Of a stretch of DNA of 64,000 nt, positions 44,109 to 53,154 are shown piece after piece. A program made the position numbers and the translations under genes. Source of the stretch: Marinoscillum sp. MHG1-6 (GTDB lineage Bacteria > Bacteroidota > Bacteroidia > Cytophagales > Cyclobacteriaceae); NCBI RefSeq assembly GCF_024714475.1, contig NZ_JAMZMI010000002.1, positions 248,001 to 312,000 of the forward strand. The letters are read 5' to 3'. Numbering within the stretch: position 1 is the first letter of the stretch; every line of letters starts with the position of its first letter. Below the pieces are notes generated by a model. That model was given only the letters and a program-made list of their open reading frames with translations, did no database searches and had not been told where the DNA came from.

Positions 44109-46757
44109 CTATTTTCTTATTTTCCACGAGGCCATCCGAGGTTCACCAAGCCCCACCTGTTCAGTCGAACCATTTTCGAATACAACTAAGGACTGATTAG
44201 TACTCACGTTATTCAGTGAATAACTTCCATCAGGCTGTGGGATTATCTCCCAAAGAAAACCTTCTCCCGAACGATATGATTTTGTACGGCAGACTTTATT
44301 CCTTTGGTCATAATAAAGCAACTCCTGATTTTCTTTGTTGATTAGGAAGTACTGGTTATCTCCCTGATACCTGATTTCCCAAACACTATTGTGATAGACG
44401 TAACCATAAAACAGACCGATTTTCAGCCCGGGATCCTCAAGACCCCTGGATAAAACCCCTCCGGAAATCGAATCATATATCAGGTATTCTCCTTGAAAAT
44501 CTCCTCCTGCTATCGCTGTGGGCACCGGTATTCTACTTCCATAATAATAGATGTACCACTCTTTATCATTAAAAATATCGTAAAACTCAGAACCTGCATT
44601 TTCGCCAGATGCACCAAAAACTAATTTTCCACTTTTATCAATTGACAAAGAATCAACTTTTGAAGTATCCGCAGCAACACAAGCCATTTGTAGATTACCA
44701 TTTTCTACAATCAGTTTTTCCACAATCATTTTGTTTTTTATGACAGGAAATGACTGTCTTCGGGTGTGATTAATCATCCATAATTGGTTTATTTCTCCGT
44801 TAAAAGCCTGCACTTCCAAATCCACAGTACCTGGCTTAACTGAAAGAACCTCGCTCCGTTCCTTATCCATGATCAGGTAATCGCCACTTCCAAAAAAACC
44901 AACCTCTTCTTCCACAGACAGGTTGCCGGCTTTTATTCTCCCTAAGGATTCATCATTTATGACTTCAGCAGGAAAAGGAGAACCTTGCTGATCAACCGGC
45001 ACCATTAACCAATTAAATGCGTTGTAGGACGAGTTCAACACCTGGCCCGTAATATTAGCCATCACATCCGTGGACCCATGATTGCCTCCGGGAGTGAGAG
45101 CCAGACCATTTTCATTGTTGACAATATTTAAATATCCAAACCCCGAATGCTTAATCATCCACTGATGATTTTCTGAATCTGATAGCGGCCTGGTTTCTGC
45201 ATCAATCCAGGTATCATCGCCAATCAGACATAATGCTTCTCCGCTCGACTTATTGACTATTGAGAATTTATTTTCAGAAATAGCTTCAATTTTCCATATC
45301 TGATTTTCTTCCCCTGTCAGGATCGTCTGTTTTGCCAGCTTTTCTCCAGGAACATCTGCAGCAGCTTTGTAGCCATTTTTACAAATGATCAGATAGTCCC
45401 CTTTCCCTTCAAATCCACTTTTTACCTCTCCACTCAAAACTCTTGACAACAAGTTCTCCGGGCGTTGTTCTGACTTGGCAGGGGACCATTTTTTGAGCTT
45501 TTTCAGATCATATTCTATTTGGTACAAATGTCTCCTTGAAATCAGGAAATCAGTCGCTATTCTCTTACCTGAATTAACCCTGGCAGGGCTTGTTACCATT
45601 TTAGCAAAAACGTAATCGGAACTTACCGCATTCTGAAAAACCTTGAATGATTTTGACTTCAAATTCAAGACCACATCAACCGCTTGCTCCGAGACATCCG
45701 TGCAATACATTCGCATCAAACCATTGGAGTAAGTCAATGGCGGTCTTCCATACCGAGTACCAGAGCGATACACGGTCTTGTGGTTCCATTTCCCATCCTC
45801 CCACCGAGCAACATTGTAATCCCAAAAGCCCCCATCATCTTTGGTGTAGGGATAGGAGATGATTGGGTTACCTTGCTCATCAACTGTAATACGTGGTGTC
45901 TGAATTTCTTCTATTTCACCCCAGGGATTTTGATTTTCATAAAATAAGTCTACTCCTAATCCGTCATGCTTTATTGGCAAATCCACAACTTCCTGACCAT
46001 CCGCTTTGTAAAACTTATCAGCATTCACATCATACCTGATGTAGGAACCACGCTGATAATGGTTATCCCGAAAATGAAAATCGGACCAGGCAGTGACAAT
46101 ATGTATACTGTTTTCACTATCAGCACACATAGAAGACATATAAGCGCTGTCTCCAAATTTACCTAAGATGATCCTTCTCGTCCACCGCTTTTCGGCATTA
46201 TGCCAGTGGTATAAATCCTGCCACTCATTGTTGGCGCCAAGTGCCCTTCTGAAGATTAAAAACACATCTCCGTTAGCTGATGTTGTGGCCCATGGATAAG
46301 TTGCCCGCGCTTTATCATGGTTGGGCATTTCAAAAGACACGTCTTGAAACAAGCTGATGTCGCGCGGCTTAACAGACCGATAGTACTTAATATTGTCATT
46401 ATGCATTCCTATCCAGCAATGGATGTAACCATCTCCATCAACCGCAATCGCTGCATCATTGTGACTCGGATCGTGATCGCCAATGGTTTCAAAAATTCCC
46501 TTAGTCCATTCAACCTTTCCTGAACCCATTGAATATTTACAAACACTCCCCTTTCTATCAACATCCGTAAATAAAACATATACATTTTCACCATCCGACG
46601 CTAAAGAAGGATTTCCACGCCACTCATCATCCCTGGCAAAATCCACCAGCTCTGTCACCTTGACTTGCGCACTCAATCCCAACGGCCAAATTGCGCCGAT
46701 TATGAAAATAAAGGCGCCTATCAACTTCCTCATATATTTGGAGTATATCTTCATCAT
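44109..46757 (-). CDS. BNR_4 propeller lyase (PL24/PL25-like) with ricin-type lectin repeats
   Basis: 882 residues: signal peptide ending GLSAQ, BNR_4 propeller at about 35-410 (PSHNDAA, GMHNDNIKYY, SANGDVFLIFRR, QDLYHWHNA, YMSSMCADS, YQRGSYIRYD), then about 430 residues of ricin/CBM13-type beta-trefoil repeats marked by QxW-like elements (NQIWKI, HQWMI, NQLWMI, SVWEI, FLWEI, ASWKI). There is no T9SS sorting tail and no lipobox, so it may be periplasmic or released by another route. It overlaps the upstream 411-residue paralogue by four bases (ATGA), so the two are coupled. The propeller belongs to the same subgroup as that neighbour and differs from the three T9SS-tagged paralogues (for example WSDFHF instead of WSWYHNG). 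Confidence 0.83.
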   Translation of the reverse strand: MMKIYSKYMRKLIGAFIFIIGAIWPLGLSAQVKVTELVDFARDDEWRGNPSLASDGENVYVLFTDVDRKGSVCKYSMGSGKVEWTKGIFETIGDHDPSHNDAAIAVDGDGYIHCWIGMHNDNIKYYRSVKPRDISLFQDVSFEMPNHDKARATYPWATTSANGDVFLIFRRALGANNEWQDLYHWHNAEKRWTRRIILGKFGDSAYMSSMCADSENSIHIVTAWSDFHFRDNHYQRGSYIRYDVNADKFYKADGQEVVDLPIKHDGLGVDLFYENQNPWGEIEEIQTPRITVDEQGNPIISYPYTKDDGGFWDYNVARWEDGKWNHKTVYRSGTRYGRPPLTYSNGLMRMYCTDVSEQAVDVVLNLKSKSFKVFQNAVSSDYVFAKMVTSPARVNSGKRIATDFLISRRHLYQIEYDLKKLKKWSPAKSEQRPENLLSRVLSGEVKSGFEGKGDYLIICKNGYKAAADVPGEKLAKQTILTGEENQIWKIEAISENKFSIVNKSSGEALCLIGDDTWIDAETRPLSDSENHQWMIKHSGFGYLNIVNNENGLALTPGGNHGSTDVMANITGQVLNSSYNAFNWLMVPVDQQGSPFPAEVINDESLGRIKAGNLSVEEEVGFFGSGDYLIMDKERSEVLSVKPGTVDLEVQAFNGEINQLWMINHTRRQSFPVIKNKMIVEKLIVENGNLQMACVAADTSKVDSLSIDKSGKLVFGASGENAGSEFYDIFNDKEWYIYYYGSRIPVPTAIAGGDFQGEYLIYDSISGGVLSRGLEDPGLKIGLFYGYVYHNSVWEIRYQGDNQYFLINKENQELLYYDQRNKVCRTKSYRSGEGFLWEIIPQPDGSYSLNNVSTNQSLVVFENGSTEQVGLGEPRMASWKIRK

Positions 46758-47989
46758 TGCTTAATCACAGAACCAGAATAATCGATCTTAAACAGCTTAT
46801 TGGTGGAAATCACAAGATCAGTCACAGAATCATAAGGGATCAGAAACTTAATAGAAATACTATCTCCGCGATCAATGACCATTTCTTCCACATGACCTGT
46901 ATCCCTTAAAGAGACTAATGACAGCACGCTCTTGTCGGAATTTGTAACATAAGTGTTGATCCTCCCTGCTGTACAACTCACAGGAGGTCTGCCATACATA
47001 TGCACACCATCCACGAGTTTGGTAGTCATCCAGTCTGCTTCATGCCTAACTCCAATGAAATTGGACCAGGTGCGGCCATTGTCTTCCGATTGTGAAAAGG
47101 ATATAACGGGATTATTGGCCTCATCCACAATCAACCTCGGTGTTTGAATTTCGGCAGAAGTGCCCCATCCTTTTTTGTTATCATAAAAAAGATCGGCATC
47201 TTCTGAATCATAGCTCACTGGTAGTCGATCAATTACTGAACCATCGGACTTGTAGAATTTATTTTCAGCAATATCAAACCTCATATACATCCCTTTCTGA
47301 AAAAGGTTTCCACCTATATGAAAGTCTGACCAGACCATGGCAATATGAATGTTCCCCAACTGATCAGGGGTGAGACTGGCCATGTACGCACAATCTGTTG
47401 GCTTAGCAGCGATCGTGTGCATCTCCCAGTTTTTATTCTTGAGATTCCAATGATATAAGTCTTGTCTTTCATCGTGGATACTGGAGGTTCGTCGGGCAAT
47501 CATAAACACATCCCCATTTGAAGCTGTGGTAGCGTAAGGATATGTTCGTCCGTAATCGGCATTGGGCATCTCCACACTCCTGTTTGTGAAAGATGAAATA
47601 TCTCCAGGTTTTTCTGAGCGATAATACTTCATAGAATGGTTATGCATACCCACCCAAATGTGTAGGTATCCTTCACCATCGATGGCGATGGCCCCATCGT
47701 TGTGGGAGGCATCATCACTTGCCACTGTCTCAAACAGATGGTCTGACCATTCGGCTGTGTTTGCATGCAAATCGTATTTACATATTCGTGCCTTGAAACT
47801 ATCGGGGTCCGTGTATAATACATAAACCAAGCCGTTATCAACCGCCATTGCCGGGTTACCTGACCATCGGTTGTTTTCAACAAACTTTACCAGTTGCACT
47901 GCTTTCTGCGCATTGGCCAGAAAGCCCAGAATACAAAGGCATAGCAACAGTATAGTTCTTCTTATAGGATACTTAAGCCCATTTCCCAT
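46754..47989 (-). CDS. Single-domain BNR_4 propeller lyase (PL24/PL25-like)
   Basis: 411 residues: signal peptide ending LANAQ and a bare BNR_4 propeller with the family motifs ASHNDGA, GMHNHSMKYYRS, ASNGDVFMIARR, QDLYHWN, CAYMASL, WSDFHIGG, EIQTPRLIVDE. This is close to the size of characterised PL25 ulvan lyases, which lack accessory domains. No T9SS or lipobox, so probably periplasmic. It heads a two-gene minus-strand unit with the ricin-type paralogue and is divergent from the heparinase-like gene across 344 bases. Its upstream region has the cleanest CAAATG-N11-GTAACA motif apart from the tandem lyases. Activity on ulvan is inferred; all five paralogues keep the two His-containing motifs. 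Confidence 0.83.
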   Translation of the reverse strand: MGNGLKYPIRRTILLLCLCILGFLANAQKAVQLVKFVENNRWSGNPAMAVDNGLVYVLYTDPDSFKARICKYDLHANTAEWSDHLFETVASDDASHNDGAIAIDGEGYLHIWVGMHNHSMKYYRSEKPGDISSFTNRSVEMPNADYGRTYPYATTASNGDVFMIARRTSSIHDERQDLYHWNLKNKNWEMHTIAAKPTDCAYMASLTPDQLGNIHIAMVWSDFHIGGNLFQKGMYMRFDIAENKFYKSDGSVIDRLPVSYDSEDADLFYDNKKGWGTSAEIQTPRLIVDEANNPVISFSQSEDNGRTWSNFIGVRHEADWMTTKLVDGVHMYGRPPVSCTAGRINTYVTNSDKSVLSLVSLRDTGHVEEMVIDRGDSISIKFLIPYDSVTDLVISTNKLFKIDYSGSVIKQ

Positions 47990-48333
47990 TCTTGATAGTT
48001 CTTATGTGTTAAGCTTTCCGTAAAATTATCTTCGTAAGGCAAGGGGCATTCTGTCAAATGTTACATTATTCGAGTCATTTGTTTCAGCTAACTTATTTTT
48101 AACTATCTCCTAACAGAATCGGGAAGGTATCATATCAATGTATTCTAACAGTCAGAGAAAGTAGAAAACACAATTCTCTACGATGTAACATTTGAGCCCC
48201 TTCGTGTTACCTTTCTACCTATCAGACGAACTGGCACGCTCTAGATTTGACTTGAAGAATAAAATTAAAAACTCATTCAGCATACCCTTTAGTTGGATTG
48301 CTGATATAAGAGTGCATAAAAAACTTTAAAAGC
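47990..48333. promoter_or_regulatory. Divergent promoter region with PUL motifs
   Basis: 344 bases between the lyase pair (minus) and the heparinase-like gene (plus). CAAATG-N11-GTAACA lies at 48059-48081 (minus orientation, toward the lyases) and a variant CATTTG-N11-GTTACC at 48189-48211 (plus orientation). Each is accompanied by the 13-mer ATGTAACATTTGA (minus strand 48054-48066; plus strand 48183-48195). TAGATTTG at 48242-48249 fits the Bacteroidota -7 element for the plus gene and would put the motif just upstream of the -33 region, an activator-like position. Confidence 0.55.
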
Positions 48334-50643
48334 ATGAAAAGAAACATAGTCTTATTTCTGGCACTGGCAGCCTTGTGTCTGGGCACTGAGGCCTACGGCC
48401 AGTCAGAGGTAAAGTGGGAAGATTACGAAGGGGTTTCTATACCCATACCTCCAGCCGTACACCCAAGGCTTTACTTAAGAGAAGAGCATATTCCGGATCT
48501 TAAAAGTCGACTGAAGAATGAGAAACTCAAGCCAATATGGGATGAATTGGTGGCAATGAGTGAGCAGGATGACGTAGACAAGAACTCTGCCAAAACCTGG
48601 AGAGAAATGGTTATCCAAAAAGGTACGACGGTACGCAGTGAACTGAATGCCATTAAATACCTCACTACCCAAAACAAAAAATACGGTCGACAGGCGATAA
48701 CGGAAATGCTTCAAAAATTGAAAGATAGCGACTGGCCAGATGCACAGGACGCATCACGGGCGATTGGGAGAAATATGGTCTCCGGGGCAATGGTCTATGA
48801 CTGGTGCTATGACCTTATGACCGATAAAGAGAAGCAGGCATATATTACGGAATTTGTAAGAATGGCCAAAACGTTGGAGTGCGGATACCCACCTGTCAAG
48901 CAAAGCTCGGTGACTGGTCACTCCTCAGAGTGGATGATCATGAGGGATCTACTTTCCACTTCTATTGCTATCTATGATGAGTTTCCGGAGATGTACCAAC
49001 TGACAGCCAAAAGGTTTTTTGGAGAGCACTTACCGGTACGCAACTGGTTTTACCCTGCGCACACCTACCACCAGGGAATGGCTTATGATAATGTGAGATT
49101 CTCTGCTGACCTATACCCATTATGGATTTTGGATCGAATGGGAGCAGGAAATGTCTTTAATACCGCTCAGCAATTCATCCCTTATCACTGGTTTTATATG
49201 CGCCGACCTGATGGCCAACTGCTGGCTAGTGGTGATCAAAATTATTCCAGGGGCCGCATGAAAACAATCCCGAGAATCGGGTTCCTGGCTGGCAGCTATT
49301 ACAAAGACGAATACATCTTCAATGAATACCTACTGAGACCTAACATTGACGGACGGGACAAGATTTTTGAATTCCTCTGGCTGGACACCGAGATGAAAGG
49401 AAAAGACCATACCGACCTACCTCTTTCCAAATACTTTGGCTCCCCTTTCGGATGGATGGTAGCCCGTACAGGCTGGGGTGACAATGCTGTCATTGCTGAG
49501 ATGAAAATCAACGAATACAATTTTAGTAATCACCAACATCAGGATGCCGGTGCCTTCCAGATATATTACAAAGGCCCTTTAGCGATTGATGCCGGAATGT
49601 ACCAGGGCTCATCGGGCGACAATAAAGGCTACAACAGCCCACACAACAAGAACTACTTCAAAAGAACCATCGCGCACAATAGCTTGCTGATCTATGACCC
49701 AGATGAGGTTTTTGAAAGTGCGAACTATGGCGGTGCTCATCAGACCCCTTTCGCCGACAATGATGGTGGACAAAGACTACCGGGTGACAAATGGGGGCCT
49801 CCAAAAGACCTTGATGAACTTTTGAACACTAACTTCAAAACAGGTGAGATACTGGCTCAGGGTTTTGGACCGGATGACCAGACCCCTGACTACACTTATT
49901 TGAAAGGGGACATTACCGAGGCGTACAGCGAAAAAGTGGAGCAGGTAAGAAGATCTTTTGTGTTCTTGAATTTGAAGAATGACAGTATCCCGGCAGCCAT
50001 GCTGGTTTATGACAAAGTGGTTTCAGCCGATCCTTCTTTCAAAAAGTTCTGGCTGCTGCACAGCATCGAAGAACCGATCATCAAAGGAGCGGATGTGGAA
50101 ATCACCCGTACCAAGAACGGCGATAGCGGTAAAATCATTAACACCACCATTCTCCCTGCGCAGGATAACCGATCAACCGAGGCGATTGGCGGACCGGGCA
50201 AAGAATTTTGGGTCTTTGGCACCAACTATGAGAATGAAGACACCTTCCGACCGGATGAAGCCAACGAGCGTGGAGCCTGGAGAGTAGAAGTGACACCCAA
50301 ATCAGCGCAGAAGGAAGATCTCTTTTTCAACGTGATCCAGGTTATGGACAACACACAGCAAACCAGGCTGGAGGTAAACGCATTGGAAAGCGATGGACTG
50401 ACAGGTGTAAGTCTTGGTGATCGTGTGGTGGCTTTTAGTACCGATACAGAAGTCATTGATCAGCCAACCACCTTCACCATCAGGCAGGAAGGTGAATTCA
50501 ACATCATGATCAATGACCTACTTCCTGGTGCCTGGCAGATACTGAAAGACGGAGAAGTTTTCATACCGGGCATTTCGGTAAACAGCGAGAGCGGAACACT
50601 TTACTTCAAAGGTGATGGCGGCACCTATACGTTATTACGATAG
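48334..50643 (+). CDS. Heparinase II/III-fold polysaccharide lyase
   Basis: 769 residues; signal peptide ending TEAYGQ. The first 350 residues are alpha-helical (alpha/alpha toroid: [57 protein letters not shown]). From about 380 the heparinase II/III beta-sandwich follows with [28 protein letters not shown] and the [13 protein letters not shown] segment, giving the His and Tyr residues used in beta-elimination in this fold. Such enzymes cleave uronate-containing chains (PL12, PL21 and the ulvan-active PL40 are examples); the exact family cannot be fixed by eye. No T9SS tail, so likely periplasmic or released. Codon use is somewhat richer in G/C than its neighbours. Confidence 0.88.
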   Translation: MKRNIVLFLALAALCLGTEAYGQSEVKWEDYEGVSIPIPPAVHPRLYLREEHIPDLKSRLKNEKLKPIWDELVAMSEQDDVDKNSAKTWREMVIQKGTTVRSELNAIKYLTTQNKKYGRQAITEMLQKLKDSDWPDAQDASRAIGRNMVSGAMVYDWCYDLMTDKEKQAYITEFVRMAKTLECGYPPVKQSSVTGHSSEWMIMRDLLSTSIAIYDEFPEMYQLTAKRFFGEHLPVRNWFYPAHTYHQGMAYDNVRFSADLYPLWILDRMGAGNVFNTAQQFIPYHWFYMRRPDGQLLASGDQNYSRGRMKTIPRIGFLAGSYYKDEYIFNEYLLRPNIDGRDKIFEFLWLDTEMKGKDHTDLPLSKYFGSPFGWMVARTGWGDNAVIAEMKINEYNFSNHQHQDAGAFQIYYKGPLAIDAGMYQGSSGDNKGYNSPHNKNYFKRTIAHNSLLIYDPDEVFESANYGGAHQTPFADNDGGQRLPGDKWGPPKDLDELLNTNFKTGEILAQGFGPDDQTPDYTYLKGDITEAYSEKVEQVRRSFVFLNLKNDSIPAAMLVYDKVVSADPSFKKFWLLHSIEEPIIKGADVEITRTKNGDSGKIINTTILPAQDNRSTEAIGGPGKEFWVFGTNYENEDTFRPDEANERGAWRVEVTPKSAQKEDLFFNVIQVMDNTQQTRLEVNALESDGLTGVSLGDRVVAFSTDTEVIDQPTTFTIRQEGEFNIMINDLLPGAWQILKDGEVFIPGISVNSESGTLYFKGDGGTYTLLR

Positions 50644-50713
50644 CAGATCAATACAACAACACATAATAATTACACTCCATTACCTATGAAATAAGAACCA
50701 AATGGAGTGTCAT

Positions 50714-50760
50714 AGGAATGTTCCCGGATTATAAGAGATCTCGGGAACATTCCTTTTTTG
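50714..50760 (+). terminator. Terminator of the heparinase-like gene
   Basis: AGGAATGTTCCCG (50714-50726) pairs perfectly with CGGGAACATTCCT (50742-50754), followed by a T run, 70 bases after the stop. Confidence 0.88.
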
Positions 50761-50783
50761 TTTGTATAAATTCTCTCTCATCA

Positions 50784-50938
50784 ATGAGTTTTGAACTTAT
50801 CTTCAATGTACCTGAATACAGAAAAGATCAACTAAAACCGTTATTAGGTGATATTCCATGGGGAAACAATGGCTTCTCCACCTTACCAGACTAAATAGAA
50901 AAAGGCTATCTCGACGTAGTTAATGGTGGTTTAGAAAA
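50784..50938 (+). pseudogene. Possible decayed small gene
   Basis: ATG at 50784 opens 36 codons (start MSFELIFNVPEYRKDQ, end FSTLPD, stop 50892-50894). After this stop the same frame continues IEKGYLDVVNGGLEK to a second stop. The two parts read like one small protein split by a stop. No family recognised. It may also be chance. The rest of the gap 50644-51585 holds a terminator and a doubtful 65-codon frame. Confidence 0.25.
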
Positions 50939-51126
50939 ATAATGGATTAACGATACATTTCACCATCTGAATTGAAACATATTTCCCCAGGGTTTATGCT
51001 AACACAGATTAACTTACATACTACCCAAAGCATACTTATAAACACTTTTTAAAGTGATAAAAGTATCTGATGGTTTAGCTTCCTTTTAGTGAATGCTGAT
51101 GATGTTAAACTGTAAATATTATTGCA

Positions 51127-51324
51127 ATGAATACATGTCTAAATATTGACGTTGGCTCAAATAACCTGACATTGCTTAATAGGGATCTAAAGTATCTTCT
51201 TAAGGTGCGAAATTATCTATGCGAGCATGGATACCATGGTTTCTATTTAAAGTCCTGCGATTTTTTAATTCAAAAAAAGAAGGCAGAATTGAAGCAAATA
51301 TTGATCGGTCTGGAGCTCATGTGA
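51127..51324 (+). CDS. Doubtful small open reading frame
   Basis: 65 codons starting MNTCLNIDVGSNNL, with a Lys-rich C-terminal half (FLIQKKKAELKQILIG). It lies in a 940-base low-coding gap, has no neighbour on either side within 250 bases, and no recognisable family. A coding role is possible but not supported beyond the open frame. Confidence 0.2.
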   Translation: MNTCLNIDVGSNNLTLLNRDLKYLLKVRNYLCEHGYHGFYLKSCDFLIQKKKAELKQILIGLELM

Positions 51325-51585
51325 AGTTTTAATTTTGATTGACTCCTCGGATTTGACTTCTGAAGTTATCTATTTTGAAATTGCAGAAATTGCACTCATG
51401 GCTAAGCAATGAGAATAATGACATCCAGGTATCATTTTCACCTTTATCTGAAGCCACTATCACAACCCAATCCAGATCACGATCTGTTCTTCCGATAGCA
51501 GGGAGGTGCTTCACATATGGCTACCTAATAGGTTGGAACCGAATAAGGAATAATAAACTGAAAGGGTTTTAACATAACTAAAGAA

Positions 51586-52380
51586 ATGAAGACACCTTTA
51601 CTTTATGTCATCTTAGCTCCTGCCCTTTTTTGTACGATTGCTTGTCACAACAAGACGGATAAAAATCTTACCCCGTTGAAATCTACTCTTCTATTTGATG
51701 ATAGCGGTATAGCAAATTGGCGAGAAAATTGGATACTTGACGGAGAACGCGCTACCGTGATAAACACCGATCTGGGGATGGAGCTTCGGGCTGGCCCCGA
51801 ACATGGCAACGATACTTGTCACACTGTGATATGGACAAAGCAAAGCTTCAAGGGTGACATATGCATTGAATATGATTACACCCGAACGGATACCACAACC
51901 CGATGTGTCAATATTTTGTATTTTCATGCCTCCGGTAAAGGAAATGATGATTTCCCAGTTGATATTGCATTATGGAATGAAAAAAGAACTGTTCCACATA
52001 TGGACACCTATTACGACAATATGCATACTTACCATATTAGCTATGCCGCTTTTTCAGCCACAGAGTATTCGGGCGATAACGATTATATTCGATTGCGTAG
52101 ATATCATCCAAACGGCAATGGATTGAACGGAACCGGTGTTCCGGGAGACCATTTCAAAACAGGTCTTTTTAAACCCAATGTAAGCTACCACATTCAGGTT
52201 TTTAAGTATCAAAATCGGGTAGAAATGCACATACAAAACAATCAAAATGCTTCGGAACAATTGATCTGTAAATGGGATGTATCAATGTTTCCCGAATGTG
52301 AATCAGGTAGGGTTGGTTTTCGTCACATGTATACACGAAATGCCCGGTACAAGGACATCAAAATTTGGGAGCTAAAATGA
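51586..52380 (+). CDS. DUF1961 (YesU-like) lipoprotein
   Basis: 264 residues; lipoprotein signal FCTIACHNK (Cys at about 20). The mature part is a concanavalin-A-like jelly roll: LLFDDSGIANWRENWILDGERA, TVIWTKQSFKGDICIEYDYTRTD, VDIALWNEKR, YHISYAAFSATEY, DYIRLRRYHPNGNG, HIQVFKYQNRVEMHIQNN and a final RNARYKDIKIWEL. This matches DUF1961, whose Bacillus member YesU sits in a rhamnogalacturonan-degradation cluster. It is likely outer-membrane or periplasmic and may bind or process rhamnose/uronate-containing oligosaccharides, in keeping with this PUL. It appears monocistronic. Confidence 0.82.
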   Translation: MKTPLLYVILAPALFCTIACHNKTDKNLTPLKSTLLFDDSGIANWRENWILDGERATVINTDLGMELRAGPEHGNDTCHTVIWTKQSFKGDICIEYDYTRTDTTTRCVNILYFHASGKGNDDFPVDIALWNEKRTVPHMDTYYDNMHTYHISYAAFSATEYSGDNDYIRLRRYHPNGNGLNGTGVPGDHFKTGLFKPNVSYHIQVFKYQNRVEMHIQNNQNASEQLICKWDVSMFPECESGRVGFRHMYTRNARYKDIKIWELK

Positions 52381-52730
52381 ACGCTTTTGTAAGAAGAACT
52401 TCAAAAATGTGAAGCTTCAAAACACCCAAATGCACTATAAACTTACGTGAATAGCGGATAAGACTTTGACGTCATACCTGAAAAATGACCTTTATCTTTT
52501 TCTAAGGGGTATTTTGTCCTGTATCTAAGAGGTAGTTCCATGAGATGATGGCAATTTCAACCCAGATCATGCATTGGCACTTCATAATGAGGATATAAGT
52601 AGGCCGTCCTTGATAATTACTTTGAAAGCAAAAAGGTCATTTTTTTAGCTAAAGGCTGATTTCAGGTTCGAAAATGGATGGCTAAAACCTCAAAATAGAG
52701 CAAAAAGTCTTGGTTTTGGGGTTTCGGGTG

Positions 52731-52893
52731 GGCCTTGTGTAAATTTCGATTAGAAATTCAGACGATGAAAATCAAAACTGAATCCGCTGTTTGAGTGAAA
52801 CGAGTTCGGATTCAATTAAGGGAATAGTCTGAATTTCAGAAATTTACACAGAGCCTTGATTTCTTTGCATACTTTCTGCATTAATGCAGAAAG
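52731..52893. repeat. Highly structured non-coding repeat-like element
   Basis: In the 774-base gap after the DUF1961 gene. Imperfect outer arms (about 52731-52763 and 52827-52855; TGTGTAAATTTC and AAATTCAGAC on one side, their complements on the other) enclose an inner perfect inverted repeat TGAATCCG (52779-52786)/CGGATTCA (52807-52814). It is followed by a perfect 22-base palindrome at 52872-52893 (CTTTCTGCATT and its complement). It has the look of an interspersed REP/MITE-type element of Bacteroidota. No target duplication or transposase was identified. The rest of the gap (52381-52730, 52894-53097) shows nothing recognisable. Confidence 0.55.
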
Positions 52894-53097
52894 CATGAGC
52901 CTGTCCGGCTTGAGGACAACAAGGTAATAAACAAGGAAGCCCTAAGTAACAATAAATCAGACGTTTCATTGGATTCGGCATAGCACCACTATGGTGAATT
53001 CAAGAAACTGGTACATTTTACTGATTTGCAGTTAATGATGTCCGGAATAGATTTTCTAATGCACGATTCGGATTCAACCTCACCCACCAACAACCAC

Positions 53098-53131
53098 AAA
53101 AAAAAGCAGAACCACCCAAAGGCGGTCCTGC
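53098..53131 (-). terminator. Terminator of the 53-57 kb lyase gene
   Basis: On the minus strand GCAGGACCGCC, loop TTT, GGGTGGTTCTGC and a run of eight T. The same hairpin follows the paralogous gene at 57443-57476. Confidence 0.88.
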
Positions 53132-53154
53132 CACACTCAACTAAATATAGAAGT

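Noticed and set aside
51375-51572. 65-codon plus-strand frame before the DUF1961 gene
   Set aside because: No start context, no family, and an equally long frame exists antisense; treated as chance.
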